Shown: positions 53,192 to 62,267, counted from the first letter of the stretch. The stretch: 64,000 bases of DNA from JAIXWP01 sp041391745 (GCA_041391745.1 JAWKNK010000008.1:62001-126000), one strand, 5' to 3'. Translations and numbers: made by a program. The notes: generated by a model from the sequence alone, not told the origin.

Positions 53192-55968
53192 TAGCGATTG
53201 CAATATTCGCAATGTTTGCTGCTCGATGCATGTTCAAACACAGATAATGCTAACATTTTTTTTGCGGTAGCCACCAACTGCTGCTCAAACAAGACCAAGT
53301 CGTCGGTAGAAGCATAAGTGCGATCATCTACTGTGAGGTGTTGCCAACCACTACTATGATTCTTTAAGCTGAACAACGCCGATTGAATGTGTTCGGGCGC
53401 AATACCTTCTTTCGATTTCATATAGCTGTAGAAGAGGAGCTGAATAGCCTTGCTATTGCTACCGTCGAATATATTTTCAAATGCTTTATCCGATTTGATT
53501 TTTACATCAGAGTCGCTTACGGCACCTGTTTTATAATCGATAATGCGGATTGTGCCTGATTCATCATCGATGCGGTCGGCTTTACCCTTAATGTTCAACG
53601 GGAATGGAATTTCTCCATTTGGAATTTCAGCTTTTAAAAAAGATTCTATGGAAGCGATTTTGCACCATCTGCCTTCTTTTTCTCTTTCTTCCAATTGACT
53701 GATTTCAAAATCAACTGCCTTCTCCAGCATTTTTAAAGCGAGAGAATATTGAAGATAATTTTCACCATAATCCAAATCTCCGATTCCATAGTGACGATGG
53801 AACGCCTTTTCTAGCAAGGGACCCAGCGATTCTCTAAATTGCAATAGTTCTGCTTTTGTAGGGAAGCTATCAACATATTCCACAAAGAAATTTTCGAGTA
53901 CATCGTGCACAGCGCTCCCAAATGTGGCGGCACTGATATATTCTTCCACTTCTTCTTCTTCACCCAATCCAAGGATATATCGATAATAAAAATCGAGAGG
54001 ACAAGTGAGAAATTTGTTCAAAGCAGAAGGTGAGATTCCCGATTCCCAGAGCTCTTGTACACGTTTCTTCGCATAGTCGTCGTTGGGAATGCGCATCACA
54101 TTTTCTCCCACATCATTTATACTTAAAGATGATTTGATATGAATCAGTTCATGCTTGTCTGAGTATTGCGGCAATTCAATTTCCAACTGTGTGATATACC
54201 TGCTTTGTTCTGTTCCCTTAAAATCAGAGGTAATAGAAGAGTAGAGGAAGTCCACCTTAGATGCGCGCTGAAGCAATCGGTAAAGCGTGTAGGCATACGT
54301 TGATTCTTTATCCGCGATAATGGGCATTTCATAGAGATAGCGCACATCATAAGGGATCAATGAGTTGTCGGAGAGATTGCCGGGCAATTGATCTTCATTC
54401 GCACCAATGATGATGACATGTTCAAAATCGATCGCTCGTGTTTCCACCATATTCAAAATCTGCAATCCTTCCAATGGCTCACCTGTGAATGTGATGCTCT
54501 CGTTGCCGAGCAGTTGATTGATCATGGTACTCAAACTTTTCATGTCATCTGCATCCGAATCACCTGTTGATGTTTCGGAAAAGATGGCAATCACTTCAGA
54601 GAGCAATTCTTGCGCGCGGAGGATACATTCTAGCTCGAAGTCATTCCCTATTTCAAGTTGATACAATTCATCCAGCAGGCGCAATGCGGATTTTAGCCAA
54701 TGACCTGGTTTTTTATTTGTTCCTTCAAATATATATTCCAGTTTTTGGAATAGCGGATGGTCCATTTGAAATTGGTGAATATCGGAAGGGCGGAGGTATA
54801 TTTTTTTCTGCGAAGCAAGCAAACTGCGAATGCTTTGTGTTTCCTCCTTCAAGTACACGGAGAGCGATTCTTGCTCCAAAAATTGCAAGAAGATTTTATA
54901 GTAAATACCTCGTTTAGCCTTCTCATTATTCATGCTGTGCAAGTGCAAAAAGCTTTTGAGCAGACGAAGAATAGCAGTTTGTTTGAGTGGATATCCCATA
55001 GCGATATTCACTTTACAATCGAGTTGAGGTAAATTTTTAATGAGAGGAATCAGCAGTGCGCTATCTGCAATAATTACTGCAGTTTGTTCCGCTTTTGAAA
55101 TATCTATTTTTCCGATCAGTTCGCCTGCAAGAAGCGCTTGACTGTACGGCGTTGTTGTTTCATAACTCGTAATCACTTTTGGAGTTTCCATCCAGCCATT
55201 GTGATTGACGTGGTCTTGGGTGCGTGTGTGATGACGAAGAAAACTACCAGCTTCATGTTTATCATTTAAAAGATAATAGTCGTCAACATCCCATCGCACA
55301 TTGGCCTTGTCAGCTTCGCGCAGTTTACCGATAATCCGTTGTTCTGCCTTCGACAAGTTGGACAATCCTACAAACCACAGATGCTTTACATTTTCTGGAA
55401 GTAATGAAGCTGGAGTTGCTTTCGCGAGTTCATTGCACAGTAGCGCATAGGAATATTTTCCTTTGTTCAGTTGTAATTCGCGAAACTCTTGGTAGAGTGG
55501 TCCCAGTTGATTCCAAAAATCGAGATATTGTTTTTGCGAATCGCTGAGTTCTTGTTGATGAAAAGACCAATTTTCAATTTCTTTTATATCGCGTAAGTCT
55601 TTGAAAAGCGTGTTTGGAGAAACGAGACTTTGTTCGATATCCGAAAAATCTTGAAGCGCTGTTGTACCCCATTTTGAGAATACATCGAAAGATTCTGCCT
55701 CATCACCTTTGATGTTTTTGTAGGTAGAATAAAGTTCAAGCAGCAAATCTAATTTTGTGGATGTAGCTTTATCTGATAGTTTGGATACAAAATCGGGGAG
55801 AGTGAAAATCTGCGGGGCGAATATTGGTTTGCCCAAAGCTTCGGCGAGGTATTTTCTCAAAAACAATCCCGCTCTTTTTCCCGGCACCACAATCCATAGA
55901 TCCGCCAAGTCATCATTATGCTTAGCAATCAGGTCTGCAGCCACTTGTTTCAGAAACGGAGTTGTCAT
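53191..55968 (-). CDS. AddB-like PD-(D/E)XK nuclease-family protein
   Basis: 925 residues. N-terminal inactivated UvrD-like domain (LWIVVPGKRAGLFLRKYLAE), middle helicase-like folds (VEIVETRA-type: ILNMVETRAIDFEHVIII), and a C-terminal nuclease with FLTCPLDFYYRYILGL and the catalytic GKADRIDD, RIIDYKTGAV motif. Such proteins act in double-strand break processing with AddA/RecB-type partners; the partner gene is not here. Homologues end in a CxxCxnC iron-sulfur motif; here the protein stops at KHCEYCNR, so one expected Cys is missing. First gene of a two-gene operon. Confidence 0.85.
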   Translation of the reverse strand: MTTPFLKQVAADLIAKHNDDLADLWIVVPGKRAGLFLRKYLAEALGKPIFAPQIFTLPDFVSKLSDKATSTKLDLLLELYSTYKNIKGDEAESFDVFSKWGTTALQDFSDIEQSLVSPNTLFKDLRDIKEIENWSFHQQELSDSQKQYLDFWNQLGPLYQEFRELQLNKGKYSYALLCNELAKATPASLLPENVKHLWFVGLSNLSKAEQRIIGKLREADKANVRWDVDDYYLLNDKHEAGSFLRHHTRTQDHVNHNGWMETPKVITSYETTTPYSQALLAGELIGKIDISKAEQTAVIIADSALLIPLIKNLPQLDCKVNIAMGYPLKQTAILRLLKSFLHLHSMNNEKAKRGIYYKIFLQFLEQESLSVYLKEETQSIRSLLASQKKIYLRPSDIHQFQMDHPLFQKLEYIFEGTNKKPGHWLKSALRLLDELYQLEIGNDFELECILRAQELLSEVIAIFSETSTGDSDADDMKSLSTMINQLLGNESITFTGEPLEGLQILNMVETRAIDFEHVIIIGANEDQLPGNLSDNSLIPYDVRYLYEMPIIADKESTYAYTLYRLLQRASKVDFLYSSITSDFKGTEQSRYITQLEIELPQYSDKHELIHIKSSLSINDVGENVMRIPNDDYAKKRVQELWESGISPSALNKFLTCPLDFYYRYILGLGEEEEVEEYISAATFGSAVHDVLENFFVEYVDSFPTKAELLQFRESLGPLLEKAFHRHYGIGDLDYGENYLQYSLALKMLEKAVDFEISQLEEREKEGRWCKIASIESFLKAEIPNGEIPFPLNIKGKADRIDDESGTIRIIDYKTGAVSDSDVKIKSDKAFENIFDGSNSKAIQLLFYSYMKSKEGIAPEHIQSALFSLKNHSSGWQHLTVDDRTYASTDDLVLFEQQLVATAKKMLALSVFEHASSSKHCEYCNR

Positions 55969-56021
55969 GTGGCGAAGATAGGAAAGGGAGAAGTTTTAAG
56001 GATTAATTGTTTCTCTGTTAA

Positions 56022-56285
56022 ACTTTCACAGTCTCACACTTCCACAGTCTCACACTTCCACAGTCTCACAGTCTCACACTAATTTAAGTTAGGAAGTGAG
56101 GTCGTGTGGGAGTTAGGTGGTTAGATAGTTGCTTCACTGCTTAACTGTTTCACTGTTTAACTGTTTCACTGTTTCACTGCTTAACTGTTTAACTACTACT
56201 GCGAGACTATGTAACTGTGCGACTGTGAAAGTGAATCCATGAATTATGAACCACGATCTACGAACCATGAACTATGAATTAAGAT
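56022..56285. repeat. Composite low-complexity long-hairpin element, copy 1
   Basis: Blocks in order: (1) CACAGTCTCACACTTC words (56028-56080); (2) AGTTAGGAAGTGAGGTCGTG to GGTTAGATAGTT (56087-56130); (3) CACTGCTTAACTGTTTCACTG words (56132-56192); (4) TACTGCGAGACTATG and GACTGTGAAAGT (56197-56232); (5) ATGAACCACGATCTACG words (56235-56285). ACTTTCACAGTC (56022-56033) and GACTGTGAAAGT (56221-56232) are perfect complements, and block 1 words pair with block 4 words, so the whole can fold as one long imperfect hairpin. Confidence 0.7.
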
Positions 56286-56311
56286 TTTTTCCTAATTCCC
56301 ATCCAATATAG

Positions 56312-56344
56312 TTGCAGTAAGCTCCGAATTTATTGCTAAATTTG
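56312..56344 (+). promoter_or_regulatory. Promoter of the RelE/ParE-type pair
   Basis: TAAATTTG (56337-56344) is a perfect -7 element. TTG at 56312-56314 is 22 bp upstream, slightly wider than usual. Confidence 0.5.
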
Positions 56345-56375
56345 TGCAAGAAAGAAAATAACGAAACATTTTCGG

Positions 56376-56585
56376 ATGAAACTACTTTTGGACATACCAG
56401 ACGGGGAGTTGAACTTTGCAATGAAGGTTCTTAAGAGTCTTTCTTTTGTGAGAAAAGTAAAACCTATGACTCCTGGTTCATTTGAACTCTTGGAACATTT
56501 ACAAGAGGCTACTGAAGAAGTTAAAAAGCATCGTTCTGGTAAATTAAAACTCAAATCAGCCCGAGAATTATTGGATGAGTTATAA
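56376..56585 (+). CDS. Putative antitoxin of the type II pair
   Basis: 69 residues. It starts MKLLLDIPDGELNFAMKVLK and ends in a charged helix (KHRSGKLKLKSARELLDEL). Size, charge and the 11-nt overlap with the RelE/ParE-like gene identify it as the antitoxin; small proteins of this DUF type in Bacteroidota share the KLLLDIPD start. No clear DNA-binding fold is recognised. Confidence 0.7.
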   Translation: MKLLLDIPDGELNFAMKVLKSLSFVRKVKPMTPGSFELLEHLQEATEEVKKHRSGKLKLKSARELLDEL

Positions 56586-56903
56586 TATCATTCCCACGCA
56601 CCGATTCGAAAAGGAATTGAAGCGTTTAGTTAAAAAATTTCCATCGTTAAAAGGGGAATTTGCCAGCCTTATCGACGATTTAGCTACACGTCCTTCACTT
56701 GACGTTTCTCTGGGAAACAATTGTTTCAAAGTCCGATTGGCGATTTCAAGCAAGGGGAAGGGCAAAGCGGCGGAGCTCGGGTTATTACATGTGTTTATGT
56801 GGAGTCTTCTTCAGTCTATCTGCTAACCATTTATGACAAAAGCGAAAAAAGTGATTTGAAATCATCGGAACTAATAGAAATAATTTCATCTCTTGATTTA
56901 TGA
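56575..56903 (+). pseudogene. RelE/ParE-family toxin, one-base frameshift
   Basis: The frame starts MSYNIIPTHRFEKELKRLVK with the RelE/ParE fold entry, then GNNCFKVRLAISSKGKGK. It then shifts; the rest continues in another frame as GGARVITCVYVESSSVYLLT and IYDKSEKSDL, which are the central and C-terminal strands of the toxin. One more A in the AAA run at 56764-56766 joins them as KGKGKSGGARVITC, giving 109 residues. As read, the toxin is cut after about 83 residues and should be inactive. Pair order is antitoxin then toxin. Confidence 0.85.
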
Positions 56904-56999
56904 TCTTATTACAGATCTTTAGAAGAAAAAATTAAGGAATATCTCATGCCTTATAAGTTCATAATTGAGCTCAGAGCGATCGACATATGACAGATACAT

Positions 57000-57360
57000 T
57001 TTCAGTACAGTTTAAGCAAAAAAAAATACAGTCAAGGAGAATTAAGTTGTGTACGGTCCAGATTGGTCAGACCTGTCGACTGTAATGCATAGGTGTCAAA
57101 AATTTAGAATTAACTCCCACAGTCTCACACTTCCACAGTCTCACAGTCCCACACTAATTTCAGTTAGGTAGTGAGTTCGTGTGGAAGTTAGGTCGTTAGA
57201 TGGTTTAACACTGCTTCACTGTTTAACTCTTTAACTGCTTAACTGTTTAACTTTTACTGCGAGGCTGTGCAATCGTCCTTCGACTTCGCTGATGCTACGA
57301 TCCAAGATTAATGAACCATGAACCACGAACCATGAATTTTCTCTATCTTCGAGTAAATGT
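57000..57360. repeat. Composite element copy 2 with unique 5' extension (long direct repeat with 59968-60312)
   Basis: The stretch begins TTCAGTACAGTTTAAG, passes GGTCAGACCTGTCGACTG and GCATAGGTGTCAAAAATTTA, then blocks 1-5 (57117-57340) and ends ATTTTCTCTATCTTCGAG. The whole ~350 bp recurs at 59968-60312 with scattered changes. CGTCCTTCGACTTCGCTGA is embedded at 57274. The gap from 56904 to 57000 shows nothing specific. Confidence 0.8.
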
Positions 57361-57491
57361 TTAAACTATAAAATTCCGAATCACACAATCAGCAATAAAG
57401 GAGCGAAGCTTATCATGGAAAACAAATTACTTCATTCTAAAAATAAAAGAAAGCCTTAGTGGTTATCGAACGAGTTATTTCAAATATTAAA

Positions 57492-58217
57492 ATGAAAAGG
57501 CAATTCAAAAATGTCGTAGTGAATGGTAAAATACTATTCATTTTTCTATTATTTCAATGGAGTGTAGTACAAGTTTTTTCGCAAAATTCACTAACAGAGA
57601 AGGATAGTGTGTTTTGTCTGAACTTTAAGTTAGATTCGACTAAAATTAAAGGCACTTATTGGATAAGTGATACCAGATCTAATTTGGTAATAGATAGTGC
57701 AAGGTTTGATAATACACATAATTTGAGAGCTTCTGAATTGCAAAAATTTTTTGTGTTATCTGGAAAGTGTTGGAATGCAAGAGATAAGGAATTATTCACT
57801 ACATCGATATTCACCTTAGGGAAATTTATTGTGAGAACAGAAGATGGGCATATTTCATATGGATGTGACACTATAATAGGAAATGAGAATGATCCAAATA
57901 GTTATCACAAAATTCTAATAGGTAGTCTTCAGAATTTTAAAAATGGCGTATTAACTGCCGCCATGTTCTTTTCGAGTGAAGGAGGACAAATTGGGCTTCA
58001 ATCCTTTTATTATGACTCTGGAGCTCCAAAATATTTTTTCAATTTATCGGTGAATCCTCAATGGGGATTCCCAATTGTTCATGGACCAAGCATTACATTT
58101 TATGAAAATGGTAGGATCAAGAAATTAGTGATGTTTAATTTCGGGAACCGCATTTACGAAAAGCGATACAATAGGCTGGGCATTAGAACTTACTATAAAA
58201 AATTTGGAGAAACATAA
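57492..58217 (+). CDS. Exported protein with C-terminal MORN-like repeats
   Basis: 241 residues from the ATG at 57492 (MKRQFKNVVVNGKILFIFLL), which fits an uncleaved or cleaved signal; a start at 57459 adds 11 residues. Mature region: CLNFKLDSTKIKGTYWISDT and others, without known motifs. Toward the end, FYYDSGAPKYFFNL, HGPSITFYENGRIKKLVMFN and YNRLGIRTYYKKFGE look like MORN_2 (antitoxin-repeat) strands. Similar proteins are frequent as immunity factors in polymorphic toxin loci, so with the RHS tips downstream an immunity role is possible (inference). Confidence 0.55.
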   Translation: MKRQFKNVVVNGKILFIFLLFQWSVVQVFSQNSLTEKDSVFCLNFKLDSTKIKGTYWISDTRSNLVIDSARFDNTHNLRASELQKFFVLSGKCWNARDKELFTTSIFTLGKFIVRTEDGHISYGCDTIIGNENDPNSYHKILIGSLQNFKNGVLTAAMFFSSEGGQIGLQSFYYDSGAPKYFFNLSVNPQWGFPIVHGPSITFYENGRIKKLVMFNFGNRIYEKRYNRLGIRTYYKKFGET

Positions 58218-58254
58218 CTTCGGTTTAAGTATCAACTTCTATAGCTTTTTTTAT

Positions 58255-58500
58255 GATGTCTAGCTCGACTTAACTTTTCTACTACTTAACTTCCACAGTT
58301 TCACAGTTGCACAGTAGGAATTAAACATTTAAGCAGTGATGAAAACGATCTAACGACCTAACTTCTATACTACCTCACGATCTAACTGAAATTATTCTAC
58401 TAATGTGCAACTGCGAGACTGTGAAAGTGAATTATGAATCATGAATTAAGAATCTATGAATCCGTCCTTCGACTTCGCTGGGGCGACTAGTTCTCAATTA
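58255..58500. repeat. Composite element copy 3, internally inverted
   Basis: CTTCCACAGTTTCACAGTTG starts it, but the middle reads ACGATCTAACGACCTAACTT and CCTCACGATCTAACTGAAAT. That is the reverse complement of block 2 of the other copies. It ends with block 4 (CAACTGCGAGACTGTGAAAG), block 5 words and CGTCCTTCGACTTCGCTGG. The last ~75 bp before the next gene are unique. Confidence 0.65.
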
Positions 58501-58577
58501 TTAAATTATCCAAGATGGATTTGTCGATTATTTGTATGAATTTTTATATTCAACTAAATACGGGAGATTAGAAACAT

Positions 58578-58895
58578 ATGGCAGCATACTTTATTTTAAA
58601 TAGGAAACATTTTTTACTGATATTATTTTCTTTATTTTATATAGGCTGTGGAAAAAATCAACAAAAAGTTGAGGATTCTTATCAACTAGAAAAAGGGATG
58701 AATATCGATGAAGTTATAAAGATTATGGGAGAACCAGATTATCGGGAATCGCGCAAAGCTAACGATACTTTGTATAGTCAATGGAAAGAAGTCTTTTATT
58801 ACAATGTTTACACAGTACCTTTATTTAGCGATGATATTATAGTTTGGTTTGATCAGACCAAAACAGTTGGACAAGTCAGCAGACCGAAGGATTGA
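58578..58895 (+). CDS. Small lipoprotein, SmpA/BamE-like
   Basis: 105 residues. Lipoprotein signal HFLLILFSLFYIGC with lipobox YIGC, Cys at ~24. Then YQLEKGMNIDEVIKIMGEPD, the G-M-s-x-x-E-V-x-x-x-x-G-x-P motif of SmpA/OmlA-like domains, and a beta part WKEVFYYNVYTVPLFSDDI. Domains of this type occur in BamE and in many unrelated lipoproteins. Exact role unknown. It stands between two composite elements. Confidence 0.6.
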   Translation: MAAYFILNRKHFLLILFSLFYIGCGKNQQKVEDSYQLEKGMNIDEVIKIMGEPDYRESRKANDTLYSQWKEVFYYNVYTVPLFSDDIIVWFDQTKTVGQVSRPKD

Positions 58896-58934
58896 GAAGT
58901 ATATCTACCTGAGGCGAAAACTCCACCTAACCCC

Positions 58935-59115
58935 TTGAATTCAAAATTTTAATTTCAGTTAGATCGCGAGTTCTTGTGGAAGTTAGGTCGTTAGATAGTT
59001 TTCTTCACTGCTTCACTCTTTAACTGCTTAAATGTTTAACTACTACAGTGCAACTGTGAAAGTAAATCCATGAACCACGAACCATGAATCAAGAACCAGG
59101 AATTTTCTCTATATT
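58935..59115. repeat. Composite element copy 4, shortened
   Basis: Block 2 (TTTCAGTTAGATCGCGAG, AAGTTAGGTCGTTAGATAG), block 3 (CACTGCTTCACTCTTTAACTG), block 4 (AGTGCAACTGTGAAAGT), block 5 (ATCCATGAACCACGAACC) and the closing ATTTTCTCTATATTAG. Block 1 is mostly missing. Confidence 0.65.
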
Positions 59116-59238
59116 AGATTCATGTGGTTAATTTGAATTTAAGTTAGTAAGAATATGTCAGTGTCGGAAAGGAAAGACTAGTTATTGAGGCTCTTAAAAT
59201 AGCAATAGCAGGTACGAAAGAAACAAAAAGGTCAACAT

Positions 59239-59787
59239 ATGGAGATGGTTGGAAACTTATTAGAACTAAAGGAACAACGAGTGCCGAGATTAAATAGATA
59301 TTTAAAATGTTTGGCATTAATTGTCATGTTATTTTCATTCAGTAGTATCCATGCTTCTGATTTGGAAAAAGTACGCATTTACCTGATTCAGCCGCACGTT
59401 AAATACAAATTAGCCAGAACTATTCATAACATTAAAGAGAATTATATCTGTTACACAGAGGAGTTTGGAAATGATGCGGCTTCTTTGTTTGGTGACTTCG
59501 AGGATTGCATTGATAAGTTAAAAGATCAAAGCAAAATCGCGCGAACTTCAAGCCTCTGCTATGCATGTGCTGAGCTTTGTTTCAAAGATAAAATTGTTAC
59601 AGTGTATTTTTCGAGAGAAGGCGACTACTTCTTTGAAGGTGAATGGCACAAAAGGAATAATGGTTTGTTTTACAGTTTGTTTTCAAAGTTTTCAAGCGAG
59701 TATGTATTGCCCGAAGTTCTAGAAGCCGCCGAAAAATGCAGATATAATAATTTGTGGAATACCGATGACTATTTGGTTTGTGATTAG
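59239..59787 (+). CDS. Exported protein of unknown function
   Basis: Up to 182 residues. A GTG at 59281 would give a cleaner signal peptide (VPRLNRYLKCLALIVMLFSF, SSIHA) and 168 residues. The mature part has six cysteines, including CYACAELC, and mixed helices; no family recognised. Directly before it another frame is open from 59151 to 59297 (ends GWKLIRTKGTTSAEIK), perhaps the tail of a deleted gene. Isolated between composite elements. Confidence 0.55.
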   Translation: MEMVGNLLELKEQRVPRLNRYLKCLALIVMLFSFSSIHASDLEKVRIYLIQPHVKYKLARTIHNIKENYICYTEEFGNDAASLFGDFEDCIDKLKDQSKIARTSSLCYACAELCFKDKIVTVYFSREGDYFFEGEWHKRNNGLFYSLFSKFSSEYVLPEVLEAAEKCRYNNLWNTDDYLVCD

Positions 59788-59967
59788 AGCAGTCTTGAAA
59801 TATACGATATTGCAAGTGCGACTGTAGATACTACTGAAACCATATTAAATAATCAAAAAAAAAATGAAATCGAATGGAAAGTAGTTTCAATAGTGAAGGA
59901 GCATTTTCAAGGTTTCGAGCATTGTAACAAAGTTAGTGTTCACGCTGCTTGGAGTATAACAAATGCA
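59788..59967. other. Unassigned gap before composite element copy 5
   Basis: 180 bp after the 182-residue gene. No motif or convincing frame was noticed. Confidence 0.4.
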
Positions 59968-60312
59968 TTTTCAGTACAGTTTAAGTAAAAAAAACAGTCA
60001 AGGAAAATTAAATTCTGCACCGTCCAAATTGGTCAGACCTCTCGACTGTAATGCATAGGTGTCAAAAATTTAGAATTAACTCCCACAGTCTCACACTTCC
60101 ACAGTCTCACAGTCCCACACTAATTTCAGTTAGGTAGTGAGTTCGTGTGGAAGCTAGGTCGTTAGATAGTTTAACACTGATTCACCGCTTAACTCTTTAA
60201 CTGCTGCACTGTTTAACTCCTACTGCGAGACTATGCAACCGTCCTTCGACTTCGCTGACGCCAAGAACCAAGAACCACGAACAATGAACAAGGAATTTTC
60301 TCTATATTCGAG
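59968..60312. repeat. Composite element copy 5 with 5' extension
   Basis: Nearly the same as 57000-57360: TTCAGTACAGTTTAAGTA, GGTCAGACCTCTCGACTG, blocks 1-5, CGTCCTTCGACTTCGCTGA, and the closing ATTTTCTCTATATTCGAG. TATATTCG (60303-60310) resembles a -7 box. The RHS frame begins at the very edge. Confidence 0.8.
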
Positions 60313-61608
60313 TTGCTAATTGAAAATCGAGAATCGAAAATTGTGAATCGAATATTGTACCTCACCGAAAAACATATTTACGGCAGCTCGCGACTGGGAA
60401 TGGATGCGCGGTCGGTGGATATGTTTGCTGCGGCTTCGGCTACAGACAATGGATACTTTGAAGAAAAGCGCGGCGAAAAACGCTACGAACTTTCGAACCA
60501 ATTGGGCAATGTGCTCGTGGTTCTTTCCGACCAAAAACTCGCCACGATTACTGGCGCTAATACACTCGACTACTACACCGCCGAGGTATTATCGTACAAC
60601 GACTACTATCCTTTCGGCGCCCCCATGCACGAGCGCTCGGGCACTAATGGAGGTGGGGAGTATCGGTATGGGTTTAATGGGAAGGAGAATGATAATGAGG
60701 CGGAGACCCAAGATTATGGTTTTAGAATTTATAACACGAGGTTAGGAAAATTTCTGAGTGTTGATCCTCTGTCTAAAGAATATCCTTGGAATAGTGCATA
60801 TGCATTTGCTGAAAATGATGTTATTCAGTGCATTGACTTAGATGGTGCAGAAAGAATACAGGTTACCCAATGGATGTGGAATGTTGACGGAACAAGGACA
60901 AAGTTGGCCGTCGTAACGGAACGTGAAGATGAGTGGGAGAAAGGGACAATATATGAAGATGAATATTACTTTAGGAAATCTAGTGGAGAATTTAAATATT
61001 ATTCCATAAAAAATGATGCGGTTAGAGGTTCTGCTATTATGTCAATGAGGGCAGATAATCCAGCTTATTTCAGGGCACTGGGAATGTACCATCAATATCA
61101 ACAGGATAAAACTAATCGAATGGTTGGAGATGGTCTAATTATTATTGGTGGTATAGTCACAACTGTTATATCTGGTGGAACCGGTACAGGGCCTTATATG
61201 GCAGCATTCGGAGTGACAACAGGCATATTCGCCGTTGGTGCTGGGAGTGCAAAAATGACTTTGGATGGAATGGGCAAATTTAAAGAGGCAGATGAAATAC
61301 CAACTTCTCCTTTGGGTGGTTTTGGAAAAGTGATAGACCATATTAAGGGAGGAGGTAAAATGACATACCAGAACATTGGTGATTTGGCAAGTACTTTTAT
61401 TAATTTGTTTGGTGGTGGACTTAAGGAGTGGAAAAGTTGGGATGCTATGAAATCAACCGATAGACTTATTGGAGCGCAAGATTTCATGCGTGGATTGTAT
61501 AATGCTTTTGGAAATGGGGATATGGATGAAGAGACAATCAAGCAAAACGCATTGGATTTTATTGAAATTTTGAATGAATATTCTAGAATCAAACAAGCCA
61601 ATGAATAA
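60313..61608 (+). CDS. Orphan RHS C-terminal tip with a glycine-rich membrane-type toxin candidate
   Basis: 431 residues. The first ~18 are translated from the end of the composite element, starting at a TTG, so the true start is uncertain. Then the end of an RHS shell: KHIYGSSRLGM, KRYELSNQLGNVLVVLSDQK, the core NDYYPFGAPMHERSG (~96), YRYGFNGKENDNE, and GFRIYNTRLGKFLSVDPLS to ENDVIQCIDLDGAE (~179). The ~250-residue variable part has a long hydrophobic glycine-rich stretch (GDGLIIIGGIVTTVISGGTG and GTTGIFAVG-like turns), suggesting membrane insertion. RHS proteins carry toxins at this place. No full-length RHS gene is upstream, so it is an orphan. Its stop overlaps the next gene by 8 nt. Confidence 0.8.
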   Translation: MLIENRESKIVNRILYLTEKHIYGSSRLGMDARSVDMFAAASATDNGYFEEKRGEKRYELSNQLGNVLVVLSDQKLATITGANTLDYYTAEVLSYNDYYPFGAPMHERSGTNGGGEYRYGFNGKENDNEAETQDYGFRIYNTRLGKFLSVDPLSKEYPWNSAYAFAENDVIQCIDLDGAERIQVTQWMWNVDGTRTKLAVVTEREDEWEKGTIYEDEYYFRKSSGEFKYYSIKNDAVRGSAIMSMRADNPAYFRALGMYHQYQQDKTNRMVGDGLIIIGGIVTTVISGGTGTGPYMAAFGVTTGIFAVGAGSAKMTLDGMGKFKEADEIPTSPLGGFGKVIDHIKGGGKMTYQNIGDLASTFINLFGGGLKEWKSWDAMKSTDRLIGAQDFMRGLYNAFGNGDMDEETIKQNALDFIEILNEYSRIKQANE

Positions 61609-62086
61609 AGAGATACTGATACTTTATAGACCAATCAACTTTTATCATTCAACATTAGTAGTTTGTATTAAGGTGCTTTTGGTATTTATTTCAGGAGGTG
61701 TTTTATTTTATACTTTATCTAATCAGTTAACTCGTGAATATGTTATTAAGAATTGGCAATACTTTGTAATGGTATTATTTTCAATGGTTGTTTTAGCAGT
61801 TTTTCAAAATTGGTATAACAGTAAAATTTATGTTTATGAAGTAATTATTTATAATCAGGATTTAACAATTAAATGGCAAGAATTGGGGAAGTTTAAAGAG
61901 GTAGTTATACCTGTAAATCAGGTAACCGCGAAGCTTATACCAGCTGGAAAGGATACCCCATATCTAGAGATCAAGATAGCCATGAAAGATGACACAATAA
62001 TTCTAAATCAAACTTATTATCCTGGGTGGAATAAAGTTACTATGAAGAAATTTATAGATGATTTAAAAGGCAAAAAAACGTATTAA
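61601..62086 (+). CDS. Two-helix membrane protein, candidate immunity protein
   Basis: 161 residues from the ATG at 61601, whose first bases overlap the RHS stop. Two membrane helices (LVVCIKVLLVFISGGVLFYT and YFVMVLFSMVVLAVFQNWY) are followed by a cytoplasmic beta domain (YVYEVIIYNQDLTIKWQELG), resembling PH-like bYdbT domains. The overlapping start after an RHS toxin tip is the standard place of an immunity gene, and a membrane location matches the hydrophobic toxin candidate. Function by position only. Confidence 0.6.
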   Translation: MNKEILILYRPINFYHSTLVVCIKVLLVFISGGVLFYTLSNQLTREYVIKNWQYFVMVLFSMVVLAVFQNWYNSKIYVYEVIIYNQDLTIKWQELGKFKEVVIPVNQVTAKLIPAGKDTPYLEIKIAMKDDTIILNQTYYPGWNKVTMKKFIDDLKGKKTY

Positions 62087-62194
62087 AAATTCAACAAATA
62101 CTCTACTCTACATTCAAAATAGAGAATTGACACATACTGGAAAACTTGAAAAATCAAGTCTTTGGCTGGTCAAATTACTGTGGATACTATTGGA

Positions 62195-62267
62195 GTAACC
62201 TCCCCATATTTAGGAAAGTTTGTAAATGAATTGTGACCTCCCCCTTTTTAGGACGGGTTGTAAATGA
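62195..62267. repeat. Two tandem IS3-end-like sequences
   Basis: TAACCTCCCCATATTTAGGA (62195-) and TGACCTCCCCCTTTTTAGGA (62231-) are each followed by a TTTGTAAATGAA / TTGTAAATGAA tail. Direct repeats of ~36 bp. They resemble the reverse complement of the IS end at 412-434 (GTTACCCCCATTCTTAG). No transposase is nearby, so these would be vestigial ends. Between 62087 and 62195 nothing else was noticed. Confidence 0.45.
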
